Origin: Pseudoruegeria sp. SK021
GTDB taxonomy: Bacteria > Pseudomonadota > Alphaproteobacteria > Rhodobacterales > Rhodobacteraceae
Length of the DNA stretch: 64,000 bases
Direction of reading: 5' to 3'
NCBI RefSeq assembly: GCF_002119405.1
Contig: NZ_MTBG01000003.1
Coordinates: forward strand, 62,001-126,000
Positions within the stretch are counted from its first letter, which is position 1. Every line of letters begins with the position of its first letter. The position numbers and the translations under genes were made by a program. The notes beneath the pieces are model-generated. The model was not told the DNA's origin and made no database searches. It saw only the letters and a program-made list of their open reading frames with translations. Below are positions 27,059 to 34,679 of the stretch, piece by piece.

Positions 27059-28834
27059 TCAGAACGGATAAAACAGCGGTAGGATGAGGATCGCCACGGC
27101 GGCAAAAAGCAGGTTTAACGGCAGGCCCACCACCACGAAATCCCGAAACCGATAGCCCCCGGCCCCGTAGACAAAGGTGTTTGTCTGATAGCCGATTGGT
27201 GTGGCGAAGCTGGCGCTGGCAGCAAACATCACCGCCATGATGAATGGGCGTGGATCAAAACCCAGATGCACCGCCAATCCGATGGCAATCGGCCCGATCA
27301 ACACCGCCACCGCGTTGTTGCTGATCATTTCGGTCAGCGTAGAGGTCAGCAGATAGACCGCAGCCAACACCGCCAGCGGCCCAAATCCCTGCAGCGCGCC
27401 GACCACAGAGGTCACGATCAGGGTCGCCGTGCCGGTCTGTTCGATTCCAAGGCTCAGCCCCAACATCCCGAAAATCAGAAACAGGATGCGCCAGTCGATG
27501 GCGTCAAACGCTTCCTCCGGGTCGACGCAGCCGGTCATCATCACCACAACCGCACCAATCAGCGACAAGCCGGCAATCGGCAGCACATCAAAGGCGGACA
27601 GGCCGACAACCGCTACGATGGTTGCAATGGCGATGGGCGCTTTGTTGCGGCGCACGGCCTTGCCTGACGGTGCCGACAGGTTCACGACGCCGCCATCTTC
27701 GACCAATCTGCGGATGCCATCCGCCGGCCCTTCCAGCAACAGGGTATCGGCAAATTGCAGGCGGGTCCGGTCAGGATCGGCACTGATGTTTTGGTCGTTG
27801 CGATGGATTGCCATGACATAGACGCCATAATTCCGGCGCAGGCGCAAATCGCCAACGGCCCGCCCCAGCAACGGCGACATCGGACCGATGCTGGCCTCCA
27901 TACGAATGCTTTGCTCTGCCGCCACCGGTTCGAATCCCTGATCCGAGATATCGCGAAACTCGACCTGTCCATTCTCTTTCAGACCCAGAATGGCGCCGGT
28001 GTCAGTCTTGACAACCAAGCGGTCCCCGGCGTTCAGGACCAAGGTCGCCAACTCACGGCGCAACGATGTCTCACCGCGGATCACGTCCAACACGCGCGCC
28101 TCTCCGGACGCAAACGGTAAGGCCGACAACGGTTTCCCAAGATAGCGCGACCCGGCCGGGATCAGCAGACGGGCAATGAACTGCCGCTTGCCGCTTTGCC
28201 CCAGCAGGCTGGACAATGATTGCCGTTCTGGCAACAAATAGCGCCCTGCAAAGATCATGTAGCCCATGCCAACTGCCGAAAAGACCAAGCCCGGCCCCAG
28301 CATCTCGAACATGGTCAGCGGCGGCTGCCCGGCCTTGATCGCGACGCCGCTCATCAAAATGTTGGTCGAGGTGCCGATCAATGTCAGTGTTCCGCCGAAA
28401 ATCGCCGAATAAGACAGGGGGATCAGAAACTTGGATGGCGACGCGCCACAACTGGCCGCGACCGAAATCATGATCGGGGTTAGCAGAACCACAACGGGCG
28501 TGTTGTTCATGAATGCCGACGCGGCCATGGTGCCGACCATCATCAACAGCAACGCCCGCAGCACCGACCCGCGCGCCCGTTTCCGCATCATGTCGCCCAG
28601 CGTTTCCAGAACCCCCGTCCGTTCTAACGCGGCGCTGATGATGAACATCATGGCGATGGTGATCGGCGCACTGTTGCTGAAGACGAATAGAAAATCGTTC
28701 GTTGAGATCATCCCGGTTGCGATCAAGACCGCAGACGCCGCTAAGGCGATCACTTCGGGAGGATAAATTTCCACGATAAAGCCAATAAAAACCACAGCTA
28801 CCAGAGCCAGCATCACCATTTGATCCCAGGTCAT
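27059..28834 (-). CDS. SLC13-family anion permease with TrkA-C domains
   Basis: A 591-residue membrane transporter of the divalent anion:sodium symporter type, which move dicarboxylates, sulfate or related anions. About five helices precede a soluble middle region, residues roughly 200-370. There, two RCK_C/TrkA-C repeats are recognisable (around KPLSALPFASGEARVLDVIRG and GRAVGDLRLRRNYGVYVMAI). A second helical half follows, with the SNNAVAVLIGPIA motif and FATPIGYQTNTFVYG near the C-terminus. MNNTPVVVLLTPI in the first half matches the SLC13 signature. The ATG at 28834 has an AGGA site. Its substrate is not determined. It stands alone as a transcription unit. Confidence 0.88.
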   Translation of the reverse strand: MTWDQMVMLALVAVVFIGFIVEIYPPEVIALAASAVLIATGMISTNDFLFVFSNSAPITIAMMFIISAALERTGVLETLGDMMRKRARGSVLRALLLMMVGTMAASAFMNNTPVVVLLTPIMISVAASCGASPSKFLIPLSYSAIFGGTLTLIGTSTNILMSGVAIKAGQPPLTMFEMLGPGLVFSAVGMGYMIFAGRYLLPERQSLSSLLGQSGKRQFIARLLIPAGSRYLGKPLSALPFASGEARVLDVIRGETSLRRELATLVLNAGDRLVVKTDTGAILGLKENGQVEFRDISDQGFEPVAAEQSIRMEASIGPMSPLLGRAVGDLRLRRNYGVYVMAIHRNDQNISADPDRTRLQFADTLLLEGPADGIRRLVEDGGVVNLSAPSGKAVRRNKAPIAIATIVAVVGLSAFDVLPIAGLSLIGAVVVMMTGCVDPEEAFDAIDWRILFLIFGMLGLSLGIEQTGTATLIVTSVVGALQGFGPLAVLAAVYLLTSTLTEMISNNAVAVLIGPIAIGLAVHLGFDPRPFIMAVMFAASASFATPIGYQTNTFVYGAGGYRFRDFVVVGLPLNLLFAAVAILILPLFYPF

Positions 28835-29002
28835 CGGCGCATTCCTTCTTGTGCCCCCCACGACAGCCGAGTCGGGGATGAGGCTGCTTTAACACGACCA
28901 ATCCTATCGTGTATCAGATATTTCGGTCGCGGACCCATCAGCGACCTCACCAGCTTTTGTTATGGCGCCGCCTGGCCTCCCGAACTGTCCCTACCGGTGC
29001 AT

Positions 29003-29016
29003 GATACCGGAGTATC
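29003..29016 (+). promoter_or_regulatory. Dyad in the promoter region of the molybdate cluster
   Basis: GATAC (29003-29007) and GTATC (29012-29016) are separated by 4 bp, about 70-80 bp before the ModE-like gene. It is a candidate operator for the short ModE-like regulator, but it does not clearly match the ModE-site consensus as I know it. Confidence 0.3.
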
Positions 29017-29085
29017 GGCCACACAGGGTCTTATTTCTACGACACGGATGCTTGCAAACGCCGTCCGGACGGGAAACGTTGTGGC

Positions 29086-29478
29086 ATGTCCGATGTCCTG
29101 CCCTCTGTGCCGCCCCACCCTGACACGCCGCGTCTGCGCCTACGGCTTGTTTTTCCCGATGGCGGCATGTTGGGTCCGGGGAAGATCGACTTGCTCGGGC
29201 TGATCTTGGCCCATGGGTCCATCTCGGCGGCAGGGCGAGAAATGCGGATGAGTTATAAACGCGCTTGGCAATTGGTGGATGACATGAACGCCGCCTTTCG
29301 CGAACCGCTGGTCGAAAGCACGCGGGGCGGCCCTAAAGGTGGCGGCGCTCGGCTGACCCAAACCGGCCAGCGCGTTCTGACCATCTATCGCGATCTTGAA
29401 CGTCAAACCCAACAGGCGGGCGCGCCGCAGATAACGGCGCTGACCGCAATGCGTAGCGATATAGCCGGACAGAAATAA
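29086..29478 (+). CDS. ModE-like winged-helix regulator lacking molybdate-binding domains
   Basis: A 130-residue protein consisting of the LysR-like winged helix of ModE: LGPGKIDLLGLILAHGSISAAGREMRMSYKRAWQLVDDMNAAFREPLVESTRGGPKGGGARLTQTGQRVL, the classical ModE N-domain. The two C-terminal molybdate-binding (TOBE/MOP) domains of full ModE are absent. Other single-domain ModE homologues exist. It probably regulates the mod genes immediately downstream, but how it would sense molybdate without MOP domains is unclear. The start at 29086 gives a slightly long N-terminus. Confidence 0.85.
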   Translation: MSDVLPSVPPHPDTPRLRLRLVFPDGGMLGPGKIDLLGLILAHGSISAAGREMRMSYKRAWQLVDDMNAAFREPLVESTRGGPKGGGARLTQTGQRVLTIYRDLERQTQQAGAPQITALTAMRSDIAGQK

Positions 29479-29586
29479 CGCTTGCATCGAGCATGTGTCG
29501 ATTGCGATAATCTGGCCAGAATAGACCCCAAGGCCGCGCGATCCCTACGCCACGTTCCCCCGCCAGATGCCATAAGGAGCCACGCC

Positions 29587-30375
29587 ATTTCGTTTCGGTC
29601 CTTTGCCCTCTTCCGGCCCATTGTCGCGCTCGCGCTGATCGCGACGCTGACCGGCGCACCGGGTCAGGCCAGCGCCAAGGACGTGGTGGTGTTTGCCGCC
29701 GCAAGCCTGACAACTGCCTTGGAACGCACCGCGACCGCTTGGCAGGCCGAAACCGGCCATACCGCCGTGATCGCCCCCGGTAGCAGCGCCAGTTTAGCCC
29801 GACAAATTCAGCAAGGCGCCCCGGCGGATGTCTTTCTCTCGGCAAATGTGGATTGGACGGATGTCCTTGCGGAAGATGGTTTTATCCTGCCGGACACCCG
29901 GAGGGACCTGTGGCGAAATTCACTGGTACTGATTGCGCATGGGGGGGACCAGTTGCCCGTTGTCCTTTCGCCGGAGCTAAATTTGTCCGGGCTACTGGGT
30001 GATGGATATCTGGCCACCGCCTTGGTTGAAAGCGTGCCTGCGGGCATCTATGCCCGAACTGCCCTGACCCATCTTGGCCTTTGGGATCAGGTCGTGAGCC
30101 GTTTGGCCCAATCGGACACGGTGCGCGGTGCCCTTGCCATGGTCGCCACCGGCGAGGCGCCCTTCGGCATCGTTTACGCCACCGATGCCCGCATCCAACC
30201 AAATGTCAGCGTGATCGCCACCTTCCCGGAAGACAGCCATGCGCCGATTGTTTATCCCGGCGCTGTCATTACCGAGAGCCAGATGCCGGATGCGGCCCGG
30301 GCCTTTCTGGATTACCTTCAGAGCCCCACAGCCACTGCTATTTTTTTAGACCACGGCTTTGGGCAGGCGGGCTGA
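29587..30375 (+). CDS. modA: Molybdate ABC transporter substrate-binding protein, probable ATT start
   Basis: Periplasmic molybdate-binding protein. The signal peptide SFRSFALFRPIVALALIATLTGAPGQASA is followed by KDVVVFAAASLTTALE, the ModA opening, with GSSASLARQIQQGAPADVFLSA and the C-terminal YPGAVITESQMPDAARAFLDYL. No ATG or GTG lies in frame near the signal peptide. A strong AAGGAG at 29574-29579 sits 7 bp before ATT at 29587, which would start the protein as (M)SFRSF and give 262 residues. The alternative is a TTG at 29482 with no good ribosome site, adding 35 unlikely residues. modB follows 3 bp after the stop. Confidence 0.88.
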   Translation: MSFRSFALFRPIVALALIATLTGAPGQASAKDVVVFAAASLTTALERTATAWQAETGHTAVIAPGSSASLARQIQQGAPADVFLSANVDWTDVLAEDGFILPDTRRDLWRNSLVLIAHGGDQLPVVLSPELNLSGLLGDGYLATALVESVPAGIYARTALTHLGLWDQVVSRLAQSDTVRGALAMVATGEAPFGIVYATDARIQPNVSVIATFPEDSHAPIVYPGAVITESQMPDAARAFLDYLQSPTATAIFLDHGFGQAG

Positions 30376-30378
30376 TTC

Positions 30379-31101
30379 ATGTCAGGCGGGATCGCAGCGT
30401 GGCTCGGCCCTCAGGAATGGCAAGCAGTCGCGCTGTCGTTGAAAGTCTCGTTCTGGGCCACACTCTGTAGCCTTCCCGTTGGGGTCGTTGTGGCCCTCGC
30501 GCTGGCGCGCGGCAATTTTCCCGGTCGCCAGATCCTGAATGGGCTGGTCCATCTGCCGTTGATCCTGCCGCCCGTTGTCACCGGCTACTTGCTGTTGCTC
30601 ACCTTCGGACGCCGGGCCCCCTTGGGTGGTTTTCTGGAATCGACCTTCGGGCTGGTCTTTGCGTTTCGCTGGACTGGGGCCGCGCTGGCCGCCGCGATCA
30701 TGGCCTTTCCCCTGATGGTGCGCGCCATTCGGCTGGGGATCGAAGCTGTCGACCCGGGCCTTGAAGCCGCCGCCGCCACGTTGGGGGCCTCACGGCTATG
30801 GATTTTTCTGACCATCACCCTGCCATTGATCCTGCCCGCGATTCTGGCCGGTGTGATTCTGGCCTTTGCCAAGGCGATGGGCGAATTTGGGGCCACGATC
30901 ACCTTCGTCGCGAACATTCCCGGGCAAACCCGCACCTTGCCAACCGCAATCTACGCTTTCTTGCAAGTGCCCGGCGGCGAAGGCCCGGCGCTGCGGTTGG
31001 TGGCGGTCTCGGTGGCCATCTCTCTGATCGCAGTTCTGCTGTCAGAGGTGTTGGCCCGGCGAATGACCCGCAAGCTGTCAGGAAGGACGTCCCGCAGATG
31101 A
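30379..31101 (+). CDS. modB: Molybdate ABC transporter permease
   Basis: Inner-membrane permease of the molybdate importer. The 240-residue protein has five to six helices and the EAA loop that contacts ModC (GLEAAAATLGASRLWIFLTITLPLILPAI). LPPVVTGYLLLLTFGRRAPLGG near residue 55 is typical of ModB. It sits between modA (3-bp gap) and modC (ATGA overlap), so all are translated together. Confidence 0.96.
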   Translation: MSGGIAAWLGPQEWQAVALSLKVSFWATLCSLPVGVVVALALARGNFPGRQILNGLVHLPLILPPVVTGYLLLLTFGRRAPLGGFLESTFGLVFAFRWTGAALAAAIMAFPLMVRAIRLGIEAVDPGLEAAAATLGASRLWIFLTITLPLILPAILAGVILAFAKAMGEFGATITFVANIPGQTRTLPTAIYAFLQVPGGEGPALRLVAVSVAISLIAVLLSEVLARRMTRKLSGRTSRR

Positions 31102-32180
31102 CCCTATCTGTCCAGCTAACCCATCACTTCGACGACTTTACCCTTGATGTCGCCTTCGACACTGCGTCGGGAGTGACTGCTTTATTTGGTCCGTCCGGTT
31201 CAGGAAAAACCACCATCGTTAACGCCGTTGCCGGATTGCTGCGCCCGGACCGGGGTCGGGTTGCCCTGAATGGTGTACCTCTGTTTGACACCGACACCGG
31301 CCACTGGACCCCGCCCCATCGCCGCCGGATTGGATACGTTTTTCAGGACGGGCGTTTATTTCCGCATCTCACCGTCCGGCAAAATCTGCGGTATGGCATG
31401 TGGTTTGCAGGATCGACCCGCAATCGAGCTGGAGAGAAAGCAACTCTGCCAGCAATCGCGGATCTGCTGGGCCTGACGACGCTGATGGACCGTCATCCTG
31501 CCGACTTGTCGGGCGGCGAAAAACAGCGCGTCGCGGTCGGCCGCGCATTATTGTCCCGACCGCAATTACTGTTAATGGACGAACCATTGGCGGCGTTGGA
31601 TCAGGCGCGCAAGGATGACATCCTGCCCTATCTGGAACGGCTGCGGGATACGACACGCATTCCAATTCTCTATGTAAGCCACGCACCATCCGAGGTCGCC
31701 CGTTTGGCGACCACCGTTGTCTCACTCGATCAAGGAAAACTTACGGGGGTCGGCACGGCGGCAGACCTGTTACCGGCGCAGCGCCCCATAACCATTCTTC
31801 GCGGCCGCATTTGCCAGCAGGATGCCGATGGCATGGCGAAAATCGAAACACCCATCGGCACGTTATGGGTGTCGAACCTTGGATTAAGTGTCGGGGATGC
31901 CGTCCGCGTCGCCATCAAAGCTGACAGCATCGTGATCGCCCACAAGCGTCCCGACACCACCGCGTCTCTCAACACCTTGGCTGTCGTGATCACCGATCTA
32001 GACGTGGCGTCAGGGCCGCTTGCCACCATCACCTTGGCAGCCGGCGCGGGCACCGTGGTGGCGCGGATGCCACAGCGCGCGGTCAAGTTGCTTGAATTGT
32101 CCCGTCAGACCGCCTGCTATGCGATTTTGGCCGACATCCGCGTCGCCCCGGCACCGCCGCAGCACGATGCCGATGCGTAG
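31098..32180 (+). CDS. modC: Molybdate ABC transporter ATP-binding protein
   Basis: ATPase of the molybdate importer, 360 residues. It has Walker A GPSGSGKTTIVN near residue 33, the signature LSGGEKQRVAVGRAL near residue 138, Walker B LLLMDEPLAALD, and the switch-histidine region VSHAPSEVARLA. The C-terminal part (about residues 290-355) is a MOP/TOBE molybdate-binding domain. The ATG at 31098 overlaps the modB stop (ATGA). The gene ends the mod operon, convergent with the holin-like gene. Confidence 0.96.
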   Translation: MTLSVQLTHHFDDFTLDVAFDTASGVTALFGPSGSGKTTIVNAVAGLLRPDRGRVALNGVPLFDTDTGHWTPPHRRRIGYVFQDGRLFPHLTVRQNLRYGMWFAGSTRNRAGEKATLPAIADLLGLTTLMDRHPADLSGGEKQRVAVGRALLSRPQLLLMDEPLAALDQARKDDILPYLERLRDTTRIPILYVSHAPSEVARLATTVVSLDQGKLTGVGTAADLLPAQRPITILRGRICQQDADGMAKIETPIGTLWVSNLGLSVGDAVRVAIKADSIVIAHKRPDTTASLNTLAVVITDLDVASGPLATITLAAGAGTVVARMPQRAVKLLELSRQTACYAILADIRVAPAPPQHDADA

Positions 32181-32195
32181 ATCGCGGGATCACGA

Positions 32196-32636
32196 TCATG
32201 CGTCATCGTCATCGCCACCCATTGTCGCGACCACGGCCACTGTCGCGACCAAGGCAAGAGCGCCAAGAACGAGGGGCGTCTTGCCGCGCGGCATCCGCAA
32301 TGAGGGAAGCATCTTCAGTGCCGCTAAGGCACCGACCGCACCCAGACCACTGCCGGATTGGCGATCATCTTGGCGATCGCGCGCTGCGAGATAGCGCACG
32401 ACACCATAAGCTATTCCGGCACAGACCAGCATCAGGCCAGCCATCGCAAAGATCGCCCCCGCCCATCCCCAGTAAGGGGCCAGAACCACAATCAATCCTG
32501 TCACAATCAGGCAGAATGCAATTGCGGCGCAAAAGCCCGCCACGGCGTAAAGCTCGGTGTTCCGAGCTTTACGTTTGATGCTGCGTGTCACCTTGGCGGC
32601 GGCAAGCCCAGCCAGTCCTGTCAGAAGAGTTGACAT
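32196..32636 (-). CDS. Small membrane protein, holin-superfamily-like
   Basis: A 146-residue membrane protein with a basic N-terminus, two central helices (about residues 30-50 and 56-80) and a third near residue 120-137. It ends in a short acidic tail (MGGDDDDA). The layout resembles the phage-holin-superfamily / Actinobacterial-holin-type small proteins often found beside DUF883 genes in stress-related units; nothing suggests a phage. It starts 12 bp after the DUF883 gene and is probably co-transcribed. Function is unknown. Confidence 0.6.
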   Translation of the reverse strand: MSTLLTGLAGLAAAKVTRSIKRKARNTELYAVAGFCAAIAFCLIVTGLIVVLAPYWGWAGAIFAMAGLMLVCAGIAYGVVRYLAARDRQDDRQSGSGLGAVGALAALKMLPSLRMPRGKTPLVLGALALVATVAVVATMGGDDDDA

Positions 32637-32648
32637 ACTGCGCGCCCG

Positions 32649-32987
32649 TTAGCGGCGAAGAATGGCAGCAAGCACCACGCCGACACCAACCGCACCAAGC
32701 AGCCATGCGAGCGGCTTTTCACGGACGCGGTTCTCAAGGTCACGCTCCAGCACAGTGATTTGCTTGCGCAGATCGGCAATCGCCTCGCGCGACCGTTCCA
32801 TCAACTCGTCCGGCAGATCGTCCGTCATACCTTTCAGCGCGTCCATTTTTTCCTTCCCCAAGTCTCCGATAGTCTTCTTCAATGCGGTCAGATCATTGCG
32901 GGCCTTGTTCACTTCGTTCTCAAGGTCGCGGGATTTGTTGGCGCTGGAGGAAGGAAGCGATTTGTCCATGTTGGTTGCCGTGTTCAT
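32649..32987 (-). CDS. DUF883 (ElaB/YqjD-like) membrane-anchored protein
   Basis: A 112-residue protein with a helical, coiled-coil-forming charged region (SRDLENEVNKARNDLTALKKTIGDLGKEKMDAL…) and a C-terminal membrane helix (REKPLAWLLGAVGVGVVLAAILRR), the layout of DUF883/ElaB proteins. In enterobacteria these C-tail-anchored proteins associate with ribosomes and are induced in stationary phase. I chose the ATG at 32987, which has AGGA at proper spacing; the ATG three codons upstream would abut that site. An EcfG-like promoter lies about 80 bp upstream. Confidence 0.85.
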   Translation of the reverse strand: MNTATNMDKSLPSSSANKSRDLENEVNKARNDLTALKKTIGDLGKEKMDALKGMTDDLPDELMERSREAIADLRKQITVLERDLENRVREKPLAWLLGAVGVGVVLAAILRR

Positions 32988-33062
32988 GTCAGTCATCCTG
33001 AATTATAAATTGTGATGGTGGACATCTCTAGCAGGGTGCATCCCGCTCGTGTCTGGGTAATC

Positions 33063-33087
33063 AACGTCGCGTCCGGGGTTCGGTTCC
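33063..33087 (-). promoter_or_regulatory. EcfG-type (general stress response) promoter candidate
   Basis: On the minus strand GGAAC (33087-33083) and CGTT (33066-33063) are separated by 16 bp, matching the GGAAC-N16/17-CGTT form recognised by the alphaproteobacterial general stress sigma factor EcfG. It lies about 75-100 bp before the DUF883 gene. Confidence 0.5.
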
Positions 33088-33113
33088 ACCCAAGCAAACG
33101 ACAAACTTTCGTG

Positions 33114-33446
33114 CTACGGAAAAGAAAATAGGCGGGTGCCAATTCGGTGCCGCACCGCTTCGGGTTCTTGGGCAACCGCCTGCGCCACCGAATGCAGGTC
33201 CTGCCGCGCCTGATGCAATTGATCAATCAGGGACAGCACGATGCCCAGCCCATCCTCGTCCAGATCAAAGCCCTCTGCCAGTTCGCACATCAAGGTCAGC
33301 CGTGCCAGATCGGCCCGTTGAAACACTGGCCCCTGTGGCGTGTGCAACGGCATGACGATTTCGGCCTCGACATATGTCACCAGACGGGACCGGGTCAGCC
33401 GGGTCACCGCGGCCAGAACCTCATCTTCGGAATAGCGGTCGGTCAT
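33114..33446 (-). CDS. cbpM: Chaperone modulator CbpM
   Basis: A 110-residue MerR-like fold protein of the CbpM family, which binds the J-domain protein CbpA and modulates its co-chaperone and DNA-binding activity. The helical segments VFQRADLARLTLMCELAEGFDLDEDGLGIVLSLIDQLHQARQDL are typical. Its start codon shares a base with the cbpA stop at 33446, so the pair is co-translated in the order cbpA-cbpM. Confidence 0.85.
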   Translation of the reverse strand: MTDRYSEDEVLAAVTRLTRSRLVTYVEAEIVMPLHTPQGPVFQRADLARLTLMCELAEGFDLDEDGLGIVLSLIDQLHQARQDLHSVAQAVAQEPEAVRHRIGTRLFSFP

Positions 33447-34438
33447 TACCCCTCTCCTTCGAACAAATCCTTGCGTGGATCATAGGCGTGATCGGTCCGC
33501 CAGCGCTCCATAAACTCAGCCAGTTCAGGATCGATCTCTGCCGGCGTCACAATCCGCAATTCAATCTTCTGAGCGCCGCGCGTTCCGCCTTTGCCCGCAA
33601 CGCCCCGGTCGCGCAGCCGCAACTGCTGGCCGGAATTGGCACCTTTTGGAATCGTCACATTGACCCGTCCGTCAATGGTCGGCACCGCCACTTTGCCGCC
33701 CAGAACCGCTTCATCCAGGGTAATCGGCAGAGTCATCAGGATATCGTCGCCATCGCGTCGAAAGACCGGGTGCGGCCGCAGCGTCAAGCTGACCAGCGCA
33801 TCGCCATTTGGCCCACCCCCCATGCCCGCACCACCCTTGCCGCGCAGCCGCAGCGTTTGGCCGTCCTGTGTTCCCGCCGGGATCGTGACTTCCAGCGCAT
33901 TGCCGTCCGGCAGCGTAATCGGAACCTTGGTCCCGCGCACGGCATCCAGAAACCCGACCGTCAGCGAATATCGGGCATCGGTGCCCGCGCTGCGAAAACT
34001 GCCGCCGCCGCCGCCAAAGCCCGATCCAAAGCCACCAAACCCGGATTGGCCGCCGCCGCCGGCCCCTGCCCGCTGACGCAACATTTCAGCAAATATATCG
34101 CCCGGATCGCCGTCGAAGCCAGCAAAGCCCCCCCCGGCACCGGCTCGGGCCCCGCCTTGGCCGCGCCCGGCATAGTCGCGATAATACCCCGCACCGGCGC
34201 GATCATGACGTTCTGCCCCGCTGGCGTCGATTTCTCCGGCGTCAAATTTTGCGCGGGTTTCAGGGTCTTTCAAAAGGTCATAGGCCGAGGACACCGCCTT
34301 GAATCGTGCTTCGGCATTGGGATCATCCGGATGCAGGTCGGGATGACTGCTGCGCACCAGTTTGCGATGCGCCTTCTTGATATCCTCGGCACTGGCAGAT
34401 TTGGTTAGGCCAAGAGCCGCATAGGGGTCGTCACTCAT
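33446..34438 (-). CDS. cbpA: DnaJ-class co-chaperone, CbpA type
   Basis: A 330-residue J-domain protein. The J domain is at residues 1-70 (YAALGLTKSASAEDIKKAHRKLVRSSHPDLHPDD, with the essential HPD). A long Gly/Phe/Ala-rich region covers about 85-150, then the two DnaJ C-terminal substrate-binding domains (LPDGNALEVTIPAGTQDGQTLRLRGKG … VNVTIPKGANSGQQLRLRDRG). There is no cysteine-rich zinc finger, so it is CbpA-like (class II) rather than DnaJ proper. It should stimulate DnaK. It is paired with cbpM downstream. Confidence 0.92.
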   Translation of the reverse strand: MSDDPYAALGLTKSASAEDIKKAHRKLVRSSHPDLHPDDPNAEARFKAVSSAYDLLKDPETRAKFDAGEIDASGAERHDRAGAGYYRDYAGRGQGGARAGAGGGFAGFDGDPGDIFAEMLRQRAGAGGGGQSGFGGFGSGFGGGGGSFRSAGTDARYSLTVGFLDAVRGTKVPITLPDGNALEVTIPAGTQDGQTLRLRGKGGAGMGGGPNGDALVSLTLRPHPVFRRDGDDILMTLPITLDEAVLGGKVAVPTIDGRVNVTIPKGANSGQQLRLRDRGVAGKGGTRGAQKIELRIVTPAEIDPELAEFMERWRTDHAYDPRKDLFEGEG

Positions 34439-34679
34439 AAGGTCGTCCTGAATTCTGGGGCCCAGCCCCGGTTGCCCCGATCATGGCACAGGCTGCTGCC
34501 CATCGGAAGTCCGTGTGCGCCAATCGCTTCAAGAAGTCAGCGCAATCCGAGGCGGGCGCGTTCTGTTGCACGGTGCGGGGCCGCAATGCGGCATAAGCCC
34601 GTCTTCACGCAGGGCTACAAATCCGCACCCGTCCGGCCTATGTGTCGATGGGACCCCGCCTCAGATCATGGAGCAAGCG

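Noticed and set aside
32196-32996. Holin-like and DUF883 genes considered as part of a prophage
   Set aside because: No other phage genes, and both belong to cellular stress-type families found on bacterial chromosomes.
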